Source of the DNA: an uncultured Leptolinea sp.
GTDB taxonomy: Bacteria > Chloroflexota > Anaerolineae > Anaerolineales > Anaerolineaceae
DNA length: 64,000 nt
Direction of reading: 5' to 3'
NCBI GenBank assembly: GCA_903828565.1
Contig: CAIKMQ010000005.1
Coordinates: forward strand, 33,784-97,783
The notes under the pieces were generated by a model, which saw only the letters and a program-made list of their open reading frames with translations, did not search any database and was not told the origin of the DNA. The stretch's first letter is position 1, and each line of letters begins with the position of its first letter. Both the position numbers and the translations under genes were made by a program. Of this stretch, positions 18,197 to 26,979 are shown piece by piece.

Positions 18197-20192
18197 GCAG
18201 GCTTTCTTTCTCAGGCATATTCGGGAAAGCCTGCTTTTTCTGGCTGCTCTGGTCGTGACACTGTATGTCGCGCTTGCTCCGGAAGATACCTTGCTGAAAT
18301 GGTTCAGCAGTGATGATGGTTTCTTTTATTTTCAGGTCGCCCGGCACATCCTTTCGGGGGTTGGCATCTCTTTTGACGGTATCTCGCTGACCAATGGCTT
18401 CCATCCGCTCTGGCTGCTGTTGTGTTTGCCGATATTTTCATTAGGCCGGGGGGATCTAATCGTTCCGTTGAGGGTGGTTGTTGGTGTGTTCGGACTGCTC
18501 CAGTTCCTTACCATGCTGGTGATCTACCGTACCCTGGCAAAACAAACCTCGCGCAACCTGGCGTTCCTGCTTGCGGCTTTTTTAGGCCTGAACTGGGTCA
18601 CTTACAATAACCTGTTCACAGGCGGGCTCGAGTCTGCCCTGGCTTTTTTCCTGGTCGTGTGCCTCTGGTCAGCCGGTCTTGCCTTCAGCACAGCCATGCC
18701 TAAGAAACCCGGTAAACTGGTATGGATCGGCCTGCTGGCCGGGTTGACCGTGCTCAGCCGGTTGGATACCATCTTCCTGGCTGTATTCCTGGGCGTTTGG
18801 CTGGTGTTGGATTCAGAATGTGATGCCCTCGAAATGCTGGCAGATGCCTTGCTTGCCCTGGTCATACCCATTACGGCGGCGATCCTGCGGGTGGGCTTCG
18901 GGATCACCCCGTTGGAGAAGCAGATCATTTTCTTTGCGGCTGCCGCGTTCCTGTCCAGTACTGCATCCGGTTTTATTACCGGAAGATTCAGCCTGCAGCC
19001 GATCCTACTTAAGATACATACCCGGCGAATACTGGGTGGGCTGATCACGGCCGGTTTGATTACTGGACTCACCGGGTTGGCTTATTTCGCACACCTGCTC
19101 CCGGAGCTATCCATTAGCCTGTTTCTACTTGTGATCGCCGGCTGGACGGTCGTTGCTGTAGCGCGCCCATACCTGACAATAGAATCGCAGAGTCATGTGG
19201 CTTCACTAGGCGGTTTGCTGAAGACTTTGCTCCGCTGGCTGCCTGCTGCCTTGTCTTACTTCGTTCCATTTGCCGTCCTGGTCGGTGGTTATATGCTTTG
19301 GAGCCAACTGGTCTTTGGCACGCCCATGCCGATCAGCGGGCAGGTCAAGCATTGGTGGGGCAGCCTGCACCTGAATATTACCGGTGCAGCGGTGGATTCG
19401 GCACACAGTATGCTGGATTACCTTTTCGGACCCACCTCACCCTTCTCGTTTCTCGCAGGCATCTTCTTTGCATCCATGTTTGAAAGCTGGAAGCCGGTAT
19501 TCATAACATCCATCGTTCTGGCCTTTACAGCTGCCGCCTATCTGGCACTGGCGTTGAAGAAACAAAAAATCACAAAAGAATTCGGCATACGATTGCTGAT
19601 ATTTCCGCTGCTTACGGCTGTGGTATACCGGGTTTTGTACTTCTATATTTCCGGTTATATCCATATCCGCAGCTGGTACTGGGTGACCGAAACCTTCCTC
19701 TCTTTCATCGTTATTGCCGGCATTCTCATTCGTTACCACCATCAATACCAGAGTCCGCGGGGACGCATTACCGGCTGGGTGATGGCTATCTTATTGTGTG
19801 TGCCATCCATGATCGGGTTTGGATCCCGCCTGATAGAAGAGTATTCATACTCCCGCTCAACCGGACATGCACACCTGGCTGAAGTCCGCGCATTGGAAGA
19901 AGCAACACCTGTGGAATCAGTCATCGGCATGGTCGGCGGAGGAACCGTCAGTTATTTTATTCAGGGCCGTACGATCGTCAACCTGGATGGATTAATGAAC
20001 AGTAAAGCGTATTTTGATGGCTTGCGGGCAGGGGATACCTCAGCTATCATGCAGGATTACGGCGTACAATATATCTATGCCGTACCTTATATCGTGACGC
20101 GCGGATATCCGTATAAATACCTGCTGCCGGCGCATCTCGTTCAAACCAACTACCGGTATGGTGATTACGCATTATTCCAGTACCTTCCATGA
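18174..20192 (+). CDS. GT-C-like polytopic membrane glycosyltransferase
   Basis: A 672-residue membrane protein with about 12 hydrophobic segments. The first outer loop has SSDDGFFYFQVARHI, an acidic pair typical of the catalytic loop in polyprenyl-phosphate-sugar dependent GT-C enzymes, followed by SLTNGFHPLWLLL. Such enzymes add sugars outside the membrane. The C terminus (from about residue 560) is an outer domain with a conserved-looking GGGTVSYFIQGRTIVNLDG stretch. ATG at 18183 is an alternative start. The start lies inside the sulfotransferase gene, so translation is coupled. Confidence 0.7.
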   Translation: MNKMRTGKQAFFLRHIRESLLFLAALVVTLYVALAPEDTLLKWFSSDDGFFYFQVARHILSGVGISFDGISLTNGFHPLWLLLCLPIFSLGRGDLIVPLRVVVGVFGLLQFLTMLVIYRTLAKQTSRNLAFLLAAFLGLNWVTYNNLFTGGLESALAFFLVVCLWSAGLAFSTAMPKKPGKLVWIGLLAGLTVLSRLDTIFLAVFLGVWLVLDSECDALEMLADALLALVIPITAAILRVGFGITPLEKQIIFFAAAAFLSSTASGFITGRFSLQPILLKIHTRRILGGLITAGLITGLTGLAYFAHLLPELSISLFLLVIAGWTVVAVARPYLTIESQSHVASLGGLLKTLLRWLPAALSYFVPFAVLVGGYMLWSQLVFGTPMPISGQVKHWWGSLHLNITGAAVDSAHSMLDYLFGPTSPFSFLAGIFFASMFESWKPVFITSIVLAFTAAAYLALALKKQKITKEFGIRLLIFPLLTAVVYRVLYFYISGYIHIRSWYWVTETFLSFIVIAGILIRYHHQYQSPRGRITGWVMAILLCVPSMIGFGSRLIEEYSYSRSTGHAHLAEVRALEEATPVESVIGMVGGGTVSYFIQGRTIVNLDGLMNSKAYFDGLRAGDTSAIMQDYGVQYIYAVPYIVTRGYPYKYLLPAHLVQTNYRYGDYALFQYLP

Positions 20193-21142
20193 CAAAAAAA
20201 GCCCCATCCATCTCCATCGTCATCCGTGCTTATAATGAAGGGCAGCATCTGGGGCAGTTGCTGCAGGGTATTGCCGCCCAGCACCTGAAAGACAGCGAGA
20301 TCATCCTGGTGGATTCTGGTTCCACAGACAATACCGTTGCTATCGCTGAAGAGTATGGTGCCAGGGTCGTGCATATCCGACCGCAGGATTTTTCGTTTGG
20401 ATATTCCCTTAATCGCGGACTGGCTGCCTGTCGGGGCCGGCTGGTGGTGATCGCAAGCGCGCATGTTTACCCGATATACCCGGACTGGCTGGAAACACTG
20501 CTGCAACCATTTTCCGATCCGCAAGTCGCCTGCACGTACGGCAAGCAGCGTGGAATGGAAAGCAGCCAGTATTCTGAAATCCGCCTGTTCCATCAATGGT
20601 TCCCGGATGGCCAGCCGGCGGCACAGGAACACCCCTTTTGCAACAATGCCAACGCTGCCATCCGGCGCGAACTTTGGGAGAAGAATCCCTATGATGAGAG
20701 CCTGCCAGGCCTGGAAGACCTGGAATGGGCGCACCGGTTGATGTTGCAGGGCTATTCGGTACGGTACGTGCCGGATGCCGAGATTATCCATGTGCACCGC
20801 GAGACCCCCGCCGGTATATATCGCCGTTATCTGCGCGAAGGAATGGCATTCAAACGTATATTCCCCGCCGAGCACTTCCATCTGCGGGATATGGTTCGCC
20901 TCTCTTTCAGTAACGTCCGCGCAGACTGGAAGGCGGCTGCAAGAGAAAAGAAGCTGAGCCGTCACTGGAAAGACATCGTCTGGTTCAGGTTGATGCAGTT
21001 CTGGGGAACATATCAGGGATACCGCAGCAGTGGTCCGCTCACATGGCAGCTAAAGCAGCGATTTTATTACCCGACTGCGCACCTGCCGGCTGTAGATGGG
21101 AACATATCCCGCAAAGTAGAGCCGATTGCGTATAATAAGTAA
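20189..21142 (+). CDS. Glycosyltransferase family 2
   Basis: A 317-residue GT2 enzyme. SISIVIRAYNEGQHLGQLL opens the fold, EIILVDSGSTDNT binds the nucleotide, and VVIASAHVYPIYPDWLE is the second acidic-site region, with SAH in place of the usual DxD: a departure worth noting. EDLEWAHRLMLQGYSV holds the catalytic-base motif (ED). It overlaps the previous gene as ATGA. It probably adds a glycan residue; the sugar is unknown. Confidence 0.85.
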   Translation: MTKKAPSISIVIRAYNEGQHLGQLLQGIAAQHLKDSEIILVDSGSTDNTVAIAEEYGARVVHIRPQDFSFGYSLNRGLAACRGRLVVIASAHVYPIYPDWLETLLQPFSDPQVACTYGKQRGMESSQYSEIRLFHQWFPDGQPAAQEHPFCNNANAAIRRELWEKNPYDESLPGLEDLEWAHRLMLQGYSVRYVPDAEIIHVHRETPAGIYRRYLREGMAFKRIFPAEHFHLRDMVRLSFSNVRADWKAAAREKKLSRHWKDIVWFRLMQFWGTYQGYRSSGPLTWQLKQRFYYPTAHLPAVDGNISRKVEPIAYNK

Positions 21143-21155
21143 ATCGAGGTGAAGA

Positions 21156-21845
21156 ATGCCCGTTAAGAAGATCATTGCACTGGTGCCGATGCGGCATCAC
21201 TCGCAGCGGGTGCCGGGTAAGAATTACCGACCAATGGCCGGCAAACCGTTGTATGCGCATATTATTGAAACCCTGCTGCAAGTCCCGCAGCTTGCCGGCA
21301 TCTTTGTGGATACCGATAGCGATGCGGTGCTGGAGGGATTGGCCAGGGATTACCCGACCGTGATTTGTCACCGCCGGCCGGAATCTCTGCGCGCGGATGA
21401 TATCCCCATGAACGAGATTCTGATGCACGATACTGAACAGGCACCCGCAGACCTGTACCTGCAGACCCACAGTACAAATCCCCTGTTGAAGGCAGCGACC
21501 ATCTCAAATGCGATCGATGCGCTGCTGCAGAAATACCCGGCGTACGATTCGCTCTTTGGGGTTACCCGCCGACAGGTGCGTTTCTATGATGAGCTGGGAC
21601 GGCCGATCAATCACAACCCCGCCATCCTGCTGCAGACCCAGGACCTGCCGCCAGTCTATGAGGAGAACTCCACTATGTACCTGTTCACCCGGCAGACCCT
21701 GGCAGCCAGGCGAAACCGCCTGGGTGAACGGCCTATGATGTTCGAAGTGGATCCGCGCGAGGCATGGGATGTGGATACCGAAGTAGATTTTTCAATCGCA
21801 GAGATGATGCTGCTGGCTCGCCAGGCAGAAGGTTCCAAATACTAA
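21156..21845 (+). CDS. Second acylneuraminate cytidylyltransferase family protein
   Basis: A 229-residue single-domain relative of NeuA, about the family length. The N terminus IALVPMRHHSQRVPGKNYR is the CTP-binding loop in diverged form: usual NeuA has ARGGSK, here MRHHSQ. YLQTHSTNPLLKA and the C-terminal FEVDPREAWDVDTEVDF hold the acidic metal ligands. It heads a block with a hydroxyacid dehydrogenase, an SDR and an MptE-like protein. Having two cytidylyltransferases suggests two different activated acidic sugars. A GAGG ribosome site precedes the ATG. Confidence 0.8.
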   Translation: MPVKKIIALVPMRHHSQRVPGKNYRPMAGKPLYAHIIETLLQVPQLAGIFVDTDSDAVLEGLARDYPTVICHRRPESLRADDIPMNEILMHDTEQAPADLYLQTHSTNPLLKAATISNAIDALLQKYPAYDSLFGVTRRQVRFYDELGRPINHNPAILLQTQDLPPVYEENSTMYLFTRQTLAARRNRLGERPMMFEVDPREAWDVDTEVDFSIAEMMLLARQAEGSKY

Positions 21846-21882
21846 ACAGAAGGTACCGGTTGCCACCGGGGATTGGAGCAGG

Positions 21883-22857
21883 ATGACGACAGTTTTGGTG
21901 AGTGCACCGTATATGTTGCCATATATTCACCGATTCAGACCGGTGTTCGATAGATTAGGGATCAAAACGATCGAGCCGGAGGTAAATGAGCGCCTGGAGG
22001 AAGAGGAACTGCTGCAATATGCCGGCCAGTTCGACGGCGTGATCTGCGGTGATGACCGCTTTACAGCGCGGGTAATGCAGGCCAGCCTGCCAAGGCTGAA
22101 AGTCATCTCCAAGTGGGGTACCGGCATTGATTCGCTCGATAGTGAAGCCGCCTCCCGCATGGGGATCATCATCTCCCGGACACCCAACGCGTTCACCCTG
22201 CCGGTGTCTGATACCGTGCTGGGATATATCCTGACTTTTGCGCGTCGTTTACCCTGGATGGATGACCAGATGAAAGCCGGCAACTGGGAGAAGATCCCGG
22301 GCAGGGCTTTGCATGAATGCACCCTGGGTGTCATCGGGGTGGGAAATATCGGTAAAATGGTCTTACGTAAAGGTCGTGCCTTTGATATGCGCTTGCTGGG
22401 CAATGACATTATTGAGATAGATCCGGCATTCATTCGTGAGACGGGTATTGAGATGTTGGCACTGCCGGAATTACTGGCGCAGTCTGACTTTATCAGCCTG
22501 AATTGCGACCTTAATCCCACCAGTTTTCATTTGATGAATGAAGAAACATTTTCCATGGTGAAATCTGGTGCTATCCTGATTAATACCTCCCGCGGGCCGG
22601 TGGTGGATGAAGCGGCGATGGTGCGGGCATTGCAGTACGGTCAACTGGGTGGCGCCGGCCTGGATGTTTTTGAATGTGAACCTCTTCCGGCGGATTCTCT
22701 GCTGCGAGACATGGATCAGGTGCTGCTGGCACCGCACAATTCTAATTCCAGCCCGTTTGCCTGGGAGCATGTACATCGCAACACCCTGCGCAATCTGCTG
22801 GAAGGCCTGAAATTCACCCCCGCGCAAATTCAGGAAGCCCTGGAGAGCATGAGGTAA
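21883..22857 (+). CDS. D-isomer-specific 2-hydroxyacid dehydrogenase (SerA-like)
   Basis: A 324-residue NAD-dependent dehydrogenase. The Rossmann loop is LGVIGVGNIGKMVL near residue 147, the catalytic Arg lies in INTSRGPVVDEAA, Glu in FECEPLP, and His in LAPHNSNSS. All three active-site residues are present. Length fits the single-chain family rather than full SerA with its ACT domain. In this setting it likely oxidises or reduces an alpha-hydroxy/keto acid sugar rather than making serine, because it sits between a cytidylyltransferase and an SDR. That role is inference. Confidence 0.8.
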   Translation: MTTVLVSAPYMLPYIHRFRPVFDRLGIKTIEPEVNERLEEEELLQYAGQFDGVICGDDRFTARVMQASLPRLKVISKWGTGIDSLDSEAASRMGIIISRTPNAFTLPVSDTVLGYILTFARRLPWMDDQMKAGNWEKIPGRALHECTLGVIGVGNIGKMVLRKGRAFDMRLLGNDIIEIDPAFIRETGIEMLALPELLAQSDFISLNCDLNPTSFHLMNEETFSMVKSGAILINTSRGPVVDEAAMVRALQYGQLGGAGLDVFECEPLPADSLLRDMDQVLLAPHNSNSSPFAWEHVHRNTLRNLLEGLKFTPAQIQEALESMR

Positions 22858-22858
22858 G

Positions 22859-23623
22859 ATGGAACAGATGAAACCTACCGTTTTGATCACAGGTGCATCC
22901 GGTGGTGTCGGGCGCGCGACGGTTACTTTATTTGCTGAGAAAGGCTGGCAGGTGGTGGGCGTGGATCGCTCCACCGCGGCTGAAGATTTTCCGTCCAGCG
23001 GGTTGTTCATCCAGGCAGATATCTCAGATCCCGGGGATATTGCCCGGGTATATGCCGGCAGCGCAGAATTTGGTGGTAGGCTGAACGCAGTGGTGAACAA
23101 TGCCGCCATGCAGATCGCCAAGCCTATATTGCAAACTACTGTGGAGGAATGGGATGCTGTCATGGCTTCCAACCTTCGTTCCGTATTCCTGGGGACACGG
23201 TTGGCGCATCCGCTGCTGATGAAAGCTGGCGGGGGTGCCATTGTGAATGTCTCCTCCGTTCATGCCATTGCCACCTCGAAGGATATTGCGGCTTATGCAG
23301 CCAGTAAGGGCGGCTTGCTTGCTCTGACCCGGGCGATGGCCATCGAATTCGCGTCAGATAATATCCGCGTGAATGCCATACTGCCTGGCGCGGTAGACAC
23401 CCCCATGCTGCGCGCCGGGTTGAGCCGCGGTCATGCCGGAAGCGGGAACATCCACGACCGGCTGGAGAACCTTGCCAGCCGCACTGTGAATGGCAGGATC
23501 GGCAAACCGGAAGAGATCGCGCATGCCATCTACTTTTTAGCGGATAACAGCCAGTCTTCTTTCATGACCGGCCAGGCGATTGTGGTGGATGGCGGAGCGA
23601 CTGCCAGGTTGAGCACTGAATGA
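22859..23623 (+). CDS. Short-chain dehydrogenase/reductase
   Basis: A 254-residue SDR. VLITGASGGVGRATV is the cofactor loop, VVNNAAMQ the NNAG-type motif, VNVSSVHA has the catalytic Ser, and YAASKGG is YxxxK near residue 143. The end IVVDGGATARL is typical of the family. It starts one base after the dehydrogenase stop and overlaps the next gene as ATGA, so it belongs to the same block. A second ATG (22868) is possible. Substrate probably an intermediate of the sugar activated by the neighbouring cytidylyltransferase. Confidence 0.85.
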   Translation: MEQMKPTVLITGASGGVGRATVTLFAEKGWQVVGVDRSTAAEDFPSSGLFIQADISDPGDIARVYAGSAEFGGRLNAVVNNAAMQIAKPILQTTVEEWDAVMASNLRSVFLGTRLAHPLLMKAGGGAIVNVSSVHAIATSKDIAAYAASKGGLLALTRAMAIEFASDNIRVNAILPGAVDTPMLRAGLSRGHAGSGNIHDRLENLASRTVNGRIGKPEEIAHAIYFLADNSQSSFMTGQAIVVDGGATARLSTE

Positions 23624-24444
23624 GCGATTCACGGGAATTACTAAAAGGGTTCATCCCCGAAGCGTTGAAGCCGGCAGCGAAGAACGTGTATGATGCCCTG
23701 CGGCGGGTACCGGAACTTCCCGGTGCTTGGCTGCATCCCTGGCGGTTGCAGAGTCGGCGGGAGTTACGAAGCTTCCATAATATCCACCGCGGAGAACGCT
23801 GCTTTATTGTCGGAAACGGACCATCCCTGAAGAAGATGGACCTGGGGAAGCTGAAAGGTGAATACACCTTTGGCATGAACCGCATTTATATGGCCTTTCC
23901 CGATATGGGGTTTGAGACCAGTTATTATGTCTGCATGAATGACCTGGTGGTTGAACAATGCGCCGCCGATATTCGATCTCTGCGGATGCCGCGTTTTATC
24001 TCCTGGCGGGGAAGGCGCTGGGTGGCGCGTGAACCCGGCCTGAATTTTCTCTACTCCACCTATACAGGGCCGGGTTTTACACACGATCTTACCGGCAGGG
24101 TCTGGGAGAGCGCTACGGTGACCTACGTGGCTTTGCAGCTGGCTTTTTATATGGGTTTTTCGACCGTCTATCTGATTGGTGTGGACCACAACTTTGTCAC
24201 CCAGGGTAAACCGAACACCACAGTAGTCTCCCAGGGGGATGACCCCAACCATTTCAACCCCGGTTATTTTGGCAAGGGTTTCCGTTGGCAGCTGCCGGAC
24301 CTGGAGACTTCTGAAATCGGTTACCGCCTGGCGCGGGATGCCTTCCAGGCAGAAGGCCGACAGGTGTTGGATGCCACCGTGGACGGGAAACTGACCATCT
24401 TTCCGAAAATAAACTTTATCAGCCTGTTTGAGCATCATGCATAA
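23620..24444 (+). CDS. MptE-like (DUF115) protein in glycan cluster
   Basis: A 274-residue protein of the 6-hydroxymethylpterin-pyrophosphokinase MptE-like family. The hallmark is RCFIVGNGPSLKKMDLGKL, then TFGMNRIY; later blocks are YLIGVDHNFV and the Gly/aromatic stretch around FNPGYFGKGF. The family includes the Maf proteins that place pseudaminic or legionaminic acid on flagellin, and many uncharacterised members in capsule loci. Its place right after a cytidylyltransferase, dehydrogenase and SDR favours a nonulosonate-transfer or related role over pterin chemistry. No flagellar genes are in view. Confidence 0.7.
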   Translation: MSDSRELLKGFIPEALKPAAKNVYDALRRVPELPGAWLHPWRLQSRRELRSFHNIHRGERCFIVGNGPSLKKMDLGKLKGEYTFGMNRIYMAFPDMGFETSYYVCMNDLVVEQCAADIRSLRMPRFISWRGRRWVAREPGLNFLYSTYTGPGFTHDLTGRVWESATVTYVALQLAFYMGFSTVYLIGVDHNFVTQGKPNTTVVSQGDDPNHFNPGYFGKGFRWQLPDLETSEIGYRLARDAFQAEGRQVLDATVDGKLTIFPKINFISLFEHHA

Positions 24445-25387
24445 AGAACAATTGCTGGTCTCGGTGGTGATTAATTCATTTAACCAGGCAGCTTTTCTGG
24501 AACAGACCATCCTGTCGGTCTTGACCCAAGATTACCCGCACCTTGAAGTGATCCTGGTGGATGGCGGCTCCACTGACGGCAGCCTGGAGATCATTCAACG
24601 TTATGCGGAACGATTTGCCTGGTGGGTATCTGAAAAAGATAGCGGACAGGCGGAAGGAATCAATAAGGGCCTGGAGCGCGCTCAGGGCAGCCTGGTGGCA
24701 TGGTTGAATTCAGATGATACCTACCTGCCGGGGGCGGTTAGCAAAGCCGCGGCTAGTTTTCAACAATTTCCTTCAGCCGTGTTGATCTATGGCGATGTCA
24801 TGGCCGTGGATGTCCAGGGTAACCCCATCCATCAGATGCATACAGGTAACTGGCAACTGGTGGATCTGATGGAGTTCCATATACTGAACCAGCCGGCAGT
24901 TTTCATGAATGGTGCAGTACTGCGCCGTGTGGGTGGGTTGGACAGGAATTTCCATTACCTACTGGATCACCAGCTCTGGCTGCGCCTGGCAGTCAGCGGG
25001 CAGATGATGCATATTGCGGAAAATTGGGCAACCGGCCGCTTTCATGCCGGCGCCAAGAATGTGGCTGCGGCATCCCGTTTTGGCGAAGAAGCCTACCGGA
25101 TTGCCGCCTGGATGCGCGTGACCCCTCCCTATACAACGCTGGGGCAGGGACGATGGCATCGGGTGGAAGCCGGAGCGCACCGCCTAAACGCGCGCTATCT
25201 GCTGGATGGCGGCCAACCGCGACAGGCATTGGCAGCATATTTCAAAGGGATTCACGCATACGCCCCGCTGGTATTACCGGAGTGGCACCGCATGCTGTAT
25301 GCGATCCTGAGCCTGGCAGGCCTGGCAGGGATCAAAAAGCTGTATTTACGGTTGCGCGGTGCCTTGCGACCGGCGCGACTGGAATAA
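24437..25387 (+). CDS. Glycosyltransferase family 2
   Basis: About 316 residues. VSVVINSFNQAAFLEQTI, ILVDGGSTDGS, VSEKDSGQAEGINKGL and AWLNSDDTYLPGA are the GT2 nucleotide and metal-binding blocks, with SDD as the DxD equivalent. It is closely similar to the GT2 at 30638, so the two are paralogues. I start at ATG 24437, which overlaps the upstream stop; TTG 24428 is possible. The C-terminal 70 residues look like a short amphipathic tail. Confidence 0.88.
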   Translation: MHKEQLLVSVVINSFNQAAFLEQTILSVLTQDYPHLEVILVDGGSTDGSLEIIQRYAERFAWWVSEKDSGQAEGINKGLERAQGSLVAWLNSDDTYLPGAVSKAAASFQQFPSAVLIYGDVMAVDVQGNPIHQMHTGNWQLVDLMEFHILNQPAVFMNGAVLRRVGGLDRNFHYLLDHQLWLRLAVSGQMMHIAENWATGRFHAGAKNVAAASRFGEEAYRIAAWMRVTPPYTTLGQGRWHRVEAGAHRLNARYLLDGGQPRQALAAYFKGIHAYAPLVLPEWHRMLYAILSLAGLAGIKKLYLRLRGALRPARLE

Positions 25388-25403
25388 AGCAGGAAGGCAG
25401 AGA

Positions 25404-26909
25404 ATGACCGGTTTCTTTTCTCAAAGCAGATTTTGGCAACGGCTGGCTGTGCTGGCATTGTTGTTGATTGGCCTCGCCATTCGCTGGATGGACCTGACCG
25501 ACCCTCCACTGGATATCCACCCCACACGCCAGCTGCATTCAGCCTTAATGGCTCGCGGATTGTATTATGCAACATCCCCGGAGGCGCCGGCGTGGCAGGT
25601 GGACCTGGCAATTGAGCAGGGAAAACGGGAAGCCGTGATCGAGCCGCCGGTGATGGAAACATTGACAGCGTGGCTTTACCGGCTGGCCGGCGGGGAGAAA
25701 GTCTGGCTGGCAAGATTGTTCTCCTCATTTTTCTGGGTGGTTGCCGGTTTGGCGGTTTTTGGTCTGGCGGCGCGTATCACCAGTGTGGATGGCGGCATCA
25801 CCGCCCTGGGTTTCTACCTGCTGCAGACTTACGGGGTGCTTGCGTCCCGTACCTTCCAGCCCGATCCGCTGATGGTATCCCTGATCGCGGCAGCGTTGTG
25901 GGCTTTTTATGCCTGGATGGAGTCGCCAGGTTGGCGGCGGGCGATCATCGCCGGGTTGTTCTCCGGCGCGGCTGTATACATAAAAAATGTGTCCGTTTTC
26001 TTTCTTGCCATTCCTTTTTTACTTCTTCTCTTGCGCAAGGATGTCAAATCCCTGCTGCGCAACGGGCAGGTCTGGCTGATCGGCACGCTTTCGCTGCTGC
26101 CTTTCGTAATCTATACACTTTACGGCACATTCGTCGCAAAATTCCTCGGACAGCAATTCAGTTTCCGCTTCTTCCCAAATCTGTGGTTGGAAGCAGCCAA
26201 TTATTCCCGCTGGATCGACAAGGTGAATAGTACCGTTGGCATCCCGGCCGTCATTCTTGGCATTGTCGGAGTGTTGCTTCTTCCCGCAGGCAAGCCGCGA
26301 AAACTGGTACTGGGACTCTGGGTGGGATACCTGATCTACGGTATGACCTTTGCTTACCATATAGGTACGCATGATTACTACCAGCTGCCACTGCTGCTAA
26401 TCCTGGCCATCAGCCTGGCACCGCTCGGTGATCGGATCGGCAAGGCTCTCACTGACATTCCGGGTGGGTGGAAAAGCCGGCTTAGCCGATTTGTCTTCCT
26501 GATTGTAGTGGTCGGGCTGGCTGTCTGGCCAGCCAGAGATGCCCTGCGCAGCGTGGATTACCGGGCTGAACCCGCTTTCTGGCGGACGCTCGGAGATCGC
26601 CTGCGTGACGAACCGGTGGTAGGCCTGACACAGGATTATGGTTACCGCATGGCTTTTTACGGCTGGGATAGCATCACCAACTGGCCGGGCAGCGGGGATC
26701 TAGCGGTACGCCAGTTGGCTGGCCGGGTAACACCGGAATTTGAGGAGATGTTCCAGAAATATGCGGATGGTAAATCCTACTTCCTGGTGACCTGGTTCGA
26801 TGATTATGATCGGCAGCCATCCTTGCGCTCATTCCTGCAAGGGCATTATCCGGTGGAAAGTGGTGAAGGTTACCTGTTATTCGACTTGCAGCATCCGCTA
26901 GTGCCGTAG
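25404..26909 (+). CDS. Polytopic GT39-like (ArnT/PMT-type) membrane glycosyltransferase
   Basis: About 500 residues with around 10 hydrophobic helices. The first outer loop reads DPPLDIHPTRQLHSALMAR, an Asp-containing loop in the position of the catalytic acid of GT-C enzymes, and FQPDPLMVSL resembles the second motif. The C-terminal outer domain begins after a helix near residue 385. A ribosome site (AGGAAGG) stands right before ATG 25404, so I use that start. Likely transfers a sugar from a polyprenyl phosphate outside the membrane. Confidence 0.72.
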   Translation: MTGFFSQSRFWQRLAVLALLLIGLAIRWMDLTDPPLDIHPTRQLHSALMARGLYYATSPEAPAWQVDLAIEQGKREAVIEPPVMETLTAWLYRLAGGEKVWLARLFSSFFWVVAGLAVFGLAARITSVDGGITALGFYLLQTYGVLASRTFQPDPLMVSLIAAALWAFYAWMESPGWRRAIIAGLFSGAAVYIKNVSVFFLAIPFLLLLLRKDVKSLLRNGQVWLIGTLSLLPFVIYTLYGTFVAKFLGQQFSFRFFPNLWLEAANYSRWIDKVNSTVGIPAVILGIVGVLLLPAGKPRKLVLGLWVGYLIYGMTFAYHIGTHDYYQLPLLLILAISLAPLGDRIGKALTDIPGGWKSRLSRFVFLIVVVGLAVWPARDALRSVDYRAEPAFWRTLGDRLRDEPVVGLTQDYGYRMAFYGWDSITNWPGSGDLAVRQLAGRVTPEFEEMFQKYADGKSYFLVTWFDDYDRQPSLRSFLQGHYPVESGEGYLLFDLQHPLVP

Positions 26910-26979
26910 TATCTCTGATTATTCATCGACCCGGGGCAACCGGGCACCGTTCCATTGCGTATTAAGATAGAGGACGAGG

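Noticed and set aside
20165..20965. Antisense frame of 266 residues across a GT2 gene
   Set aside because: Shadow of the GT2 reading frame; the sense gene has the full motif set.
22471..23241. Antisense frame of 256 residues across the dehydrogenase and SDR genes
   Set aside because: It runs across two well-supported sense genes and has no recognisable domain.
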